DNA of 7,468 bases, taken from positions 1 to 7,468 of the forward strand of contig JACVJG010000124.1 of assembly GCA_015711875.1 (NCBI GenBank), written 5' to 3'. The position numbers and the translations under genes were made by a program. The notes under the pieces are model-generated. The model was not told where the DNA came from. It saw only the letters and a program-made list of their open reading frames with translations, and did not search any database. The first letter of the stretch is position 1. Every line of letters starts with the position of its first letter. Shown here one piece after another: positions 6,395 through 7,468 of this stretch. This stretch comes from Candidatus Solincola jinzensis. Lineage in GTDB: Bacteria; Actinomycetota; Geothermincolia; Geothermincolales; RBG-13-55-18.

Positions 6395-6598
6395 CTATAT
6401 ATCCACTTTCTTTTCCTTGCCGAGCTTGGGCTTTCGCAGCAGGGGCAAGAGCACGAAGACCCCGAAGACGGCGGTGAGGACCATGTAGAGCTTGGGGTTC
6501 TTTCCTCGCTTCTTCGCCGCGCGGTAGGCGATGAGCGACTCAAACACGTGCATAACCGCTAGCTGTTTGGCGATCTTCTTGATCTTTTCCCCGTCCAT
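6395..6598 (-). CDS. Small single-span membrane protein, unknown function
   Basis: This is a 67-residue protein. A charged N-terminal half (DGEKIKKIAKQL...YRAAKKRGKNPK) is followed by one hydrophobic segment at about residues 37-54 (LYMVLTAVFGVFVLLPLL) and a short very basic tail (RKPKLGKEKKVDI). I do not recognise the family. The positive charges on both sides do not settle topology. The start is firm: AAAGGAGG lies 5 nt before the ATG at 6598, the strongest ribosome binding site in the window; an in-frame start at 6673 lies upstream of that site. The gene is convergent with the second TetR and shares its upstream intergenic region with the AAA+ ATPase gene. Good translation signals and a coherent membrane segment support a real gene. 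Confidence 0.7.
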   Translation of the reverse strand: MDGEKIKKIAKQLAVMHVFESLIAYRAAKKRGKNPKLYMVLTAVFGVFVLLPLLRKPKLGKEKKVDI

Positions 6599-6838
6599 GA
6601 AAACCTCCTTTATAAACCCAACTCCGCCGCAACCGGGCTTCCCTGTTGTTCCCTCCACCAGAAAAGCCGGCACGAAAAACGAAAGCCTCCCCGGGCACCC
6701 AGGCCTTTCCTGTGTCCCGGAGGCGCCCCGGTGCGTCTCGCCCTCTTGCCGCCTTCATTTACCGCGTACACGCATCGAGGAGCGTTTTCCAAGCGCGTTC
6801 CCCGAGGATGCGAGAACACCGCAGCCGTTGACAGACAT
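6599..6838. other. Non-coding divergent region, left half
   Basis: This 240-bp stretch lies upstream of the small membrane protein gene and of the AAA+ gene. I see the ribosome binding site of the former and no convincing promoter. A perfect TTGACA at 6828-6833 has no matching -10 at 16-19 nt. A plus-strand frame through this region (6731-7033) is arginine-rich, has no ribosome binding site and looks like chance. Confidence 0.45.
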
Positions 6839-6865
6839 TACCCTAGTCCCGCCCGGGATAGGGTA
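6839..6865. promoter_or_regulatory. 27-bp interrupted dyad
   Basis: Perfect 7-bp arms TACCCTA (6839-6845) and TAGGGTA (6859-6865) flank a GC-rich centre in which TCCC (6847-6850) can pair with GGGA (6855-6858). It could be a DNA-binding site or, if transcribed, an 11-bp hairpin with one bulged G. No T-tract follows on either side, so it is not a standard terminator. Its partner protein is unknown. Confidence 0.45.
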
Positions 6866-6885
6866 GAATCAATTATAACAGCACG

Positions 6886-7054
6886 GCGCCCGGAGCGGGC
6901 GCGAGAAAGGAGTAAGCGTAGCTTCTATAGGCTTGGCTCATTGAAGGGGCGCAAAGCCGGAGTGGCCCTTCGCGATCCAGGGAAGGGCTCTCGGTCGCGA
7001 GGGTTTGCCCAGCCCCGTAAAAGAAATGCCTGAGAGCCTCTCGGCAACGCGGGG
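6886..7054 (+). ncRNA. Possible structured leader ahead of the AAA+ gene
   Basis: Four hairpins and an enclosing stem can be drawn by eye. They are 6886-6902 (GCGCCCG/CGGGCGC, GAG loop); 6930-6958 (GGCTT/AAGCC plus GCTC/GGGC); 6965-6988 (GCCCTTC/GAAGGGC, 10-nt loop); 7027-7046 (TGCC and GAGA against TCTC and GGCA, GCC loop); and CCCCG 7013-7017 with CGGGG 7050-7054 enclosing the last one. TCGCGA occurs at 6970-6975 and again at 6995-7000, allowing an alternative pairing. It matches no riboswitch class I can confirm, and GC-rich DNA folds easily by chance. Confidence 0.3.
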
Positions 7055-7067
7055 AAGGGCCCTGATC

Positions 7068-7096
7068 GCAACACCGGATTGCCAGGCCGTTACAAT
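7068..7096 (+). promoter_or_regulatory. Possible promoter of the AAA+ gene
   Basis: TACAAT at 7091-7096 matches the -10 consensus at five of six positions. The only -35 at 17 nt is GCAACA (7068-7073), three of six. If used, the start would fall only about 14 nt before the ATG, hard against the ribosome binding site, so a promoter further upstream (giving the structured leader) is equally possible. Confidence 0.25.
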
Positions 7097-7116
7097 CGCG
7101 GAAAGGACGGGACGGG

Positions 7117-7468
7117 ATGCTGGAACTGAACCAGAAACTGCGGCGGATATACGAGGCCATCGAGGACAGCGGGCTGTACATCAACCTCAACCACGACATC
7201 CGCTTCCGCGAGCAGAAGGAGATACCGCTCAACCTCAACGAGACCGAGACCATCGTGCTCGCCGAGGAGAGCTACAACTCCCCTCTGCTCCTGGCCCTGC
7301 TCACAGCGGTGCTGCGCAACGGCACCATGATCCTCTACGGCTCCCCCGGCTCGGGCAAGACCACCTCGGCGGAGTTCGTGGGGGCCTTCGTGCACGGCAC
7401 CCTGCTGGAGGAGACCTTCGGGGACGGCTCGGGCGACTTCAAGGTGATGGAGGCCATCCATGAGGCCA
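7117..7468 (+). CDS. MoxR-like AAA+ ATPase, partial
   Basis: The first 117 codons are present and the frame is open at the right edge. The ATG at 7117 is preceded by AAAGGA at 9 nt. The N-terminal 70 residues are helical and charged (MLELNQKLRRIYEAIEDSG...). They are followed by NSPLLLALLTAVLRNGTMILYGSPGSGKTT, in which G75, G78, G80, K81 and T82 form the Walker A loop. The arrangement, a helical lead-in then TxxLYGSPGSGKT, fits MoxR/RavA-type AAA+ proteins, which usually act as chaperone-like ATPases and often sit beside a von Willebrand factor A domain gene. Walker B, sensor and arginine-finger regions lie beyond the window, so the subfamily is not proven. Confidence 0.8.
   Translation, partial: MLELNQKLRRIYEAIEDSGLYINLNHDIRFREQKEIPLNLNETETIVLAEESYNSPLLLALLTAVLRNGTMILYGSPGSGKTTSAEFVGAFVHGTLLEETFGDGSGDFKVMEAIHEA

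Noticed and set aside
6828..6833. Perfect TTGACA as a -35 box
   Set aside because: No -10-like hexamer at 16-19 nt; the nearest, TAGAAT, is 30 nt away.
6930..6958. GGGGCGCAAAGCC recalls the GCAAAGCC box of the c-di-GMP (GEMM) riboswitch
   Set aside because: The expected upstream GGGCAAACC stretch, GNNA-capped stem and 3' GGGTTGCC-like closing segment are absent; here the box simply pairs with GGCTT in a local hairpin.
6731..7033. Arginine-rich 100-codon plus-strand frame
   Set aside because: No ribosome binding site, no domain, and it runs through the dyad and hairpins.

Overview
The window is a GC-rich bacterial segment with short promoters, strong purine-rich ribosome binding sites and mostly C/G third codon positions. 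The two complete oxidoreductase genes, two TetR repressors and an AAA+ ATPase fit an environmental GC-rich bacterium, possibly an uncultured actinobacterial lineage. That placement is only an inference from composition and gene style. No rRNA, tRNA, CRISPR array, insertion sequence or origin is visible.

Layout from left to right. (1) 1-1056, minus strand: the N-terminal 352 codons of an FAD-dependent desaturase of the plant/cyanobacterial phytoene desaturase type, cut by the window edge. (2) 1426-2076, minus strand: a TetR repressor with its own promoter and a near-perfect palindromic operator (2104-2129). (3) 2490-3446, plus strand, divergent from it: an extended SDR (NAD-dependent epimerase/dehydratase) with a consensus TATAAT promoter. 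(4) 3493-3562: a 70-bp, 90% identical second copy of the last 22 codons and stop of that SDR gene, lying in otherwise non-coding DNA. It looks like the relic of a lost paralogue or of a partial duplication. (5) 3833-5137, minus strand: a saccharopine-dehydrogenase-family oxidoreductase, convergent with the SDR. (6) 5675-6295, plus strand, divergent from it: a second TetR repressor whose inferred operator (5484-5502) sits exactly between its -35 and -10. (7) 6395-6598, minus strand: a 67-residue single-span membrane protein with a very strong ribosome binding site, convergent with the second TetR. (8) 7117 to the right edge, plus strand: the N-terminus of a MoxR-like AAA+ ATPase, preceded by a 27-bp interrupted dyad and about 170 bp of serial and nested hairpin potential.

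How the genes may work together. The left part shows one design twice: a TetR gene divergent from an NAD(P)-dependent oxidoreductase gene, with an operator placed for autorepression. The two operators differ in sequence, so the two circuits are probably independent. The desaturase, SDR and saccharopine-like dehydrogenase are consistent with lipid or isoprenoid redox metabolism, but no substrate can be read from the sequence. The AAA+ ATPase begins a separate unit that continues outside the window.

The observations most worth a second look are the duplicated SDR gene tail, the two operator/promoter overlaps, and the structured region ahead of the AAA+ gene. I do not see convincing evidence of a complete new defence or mobile system here.
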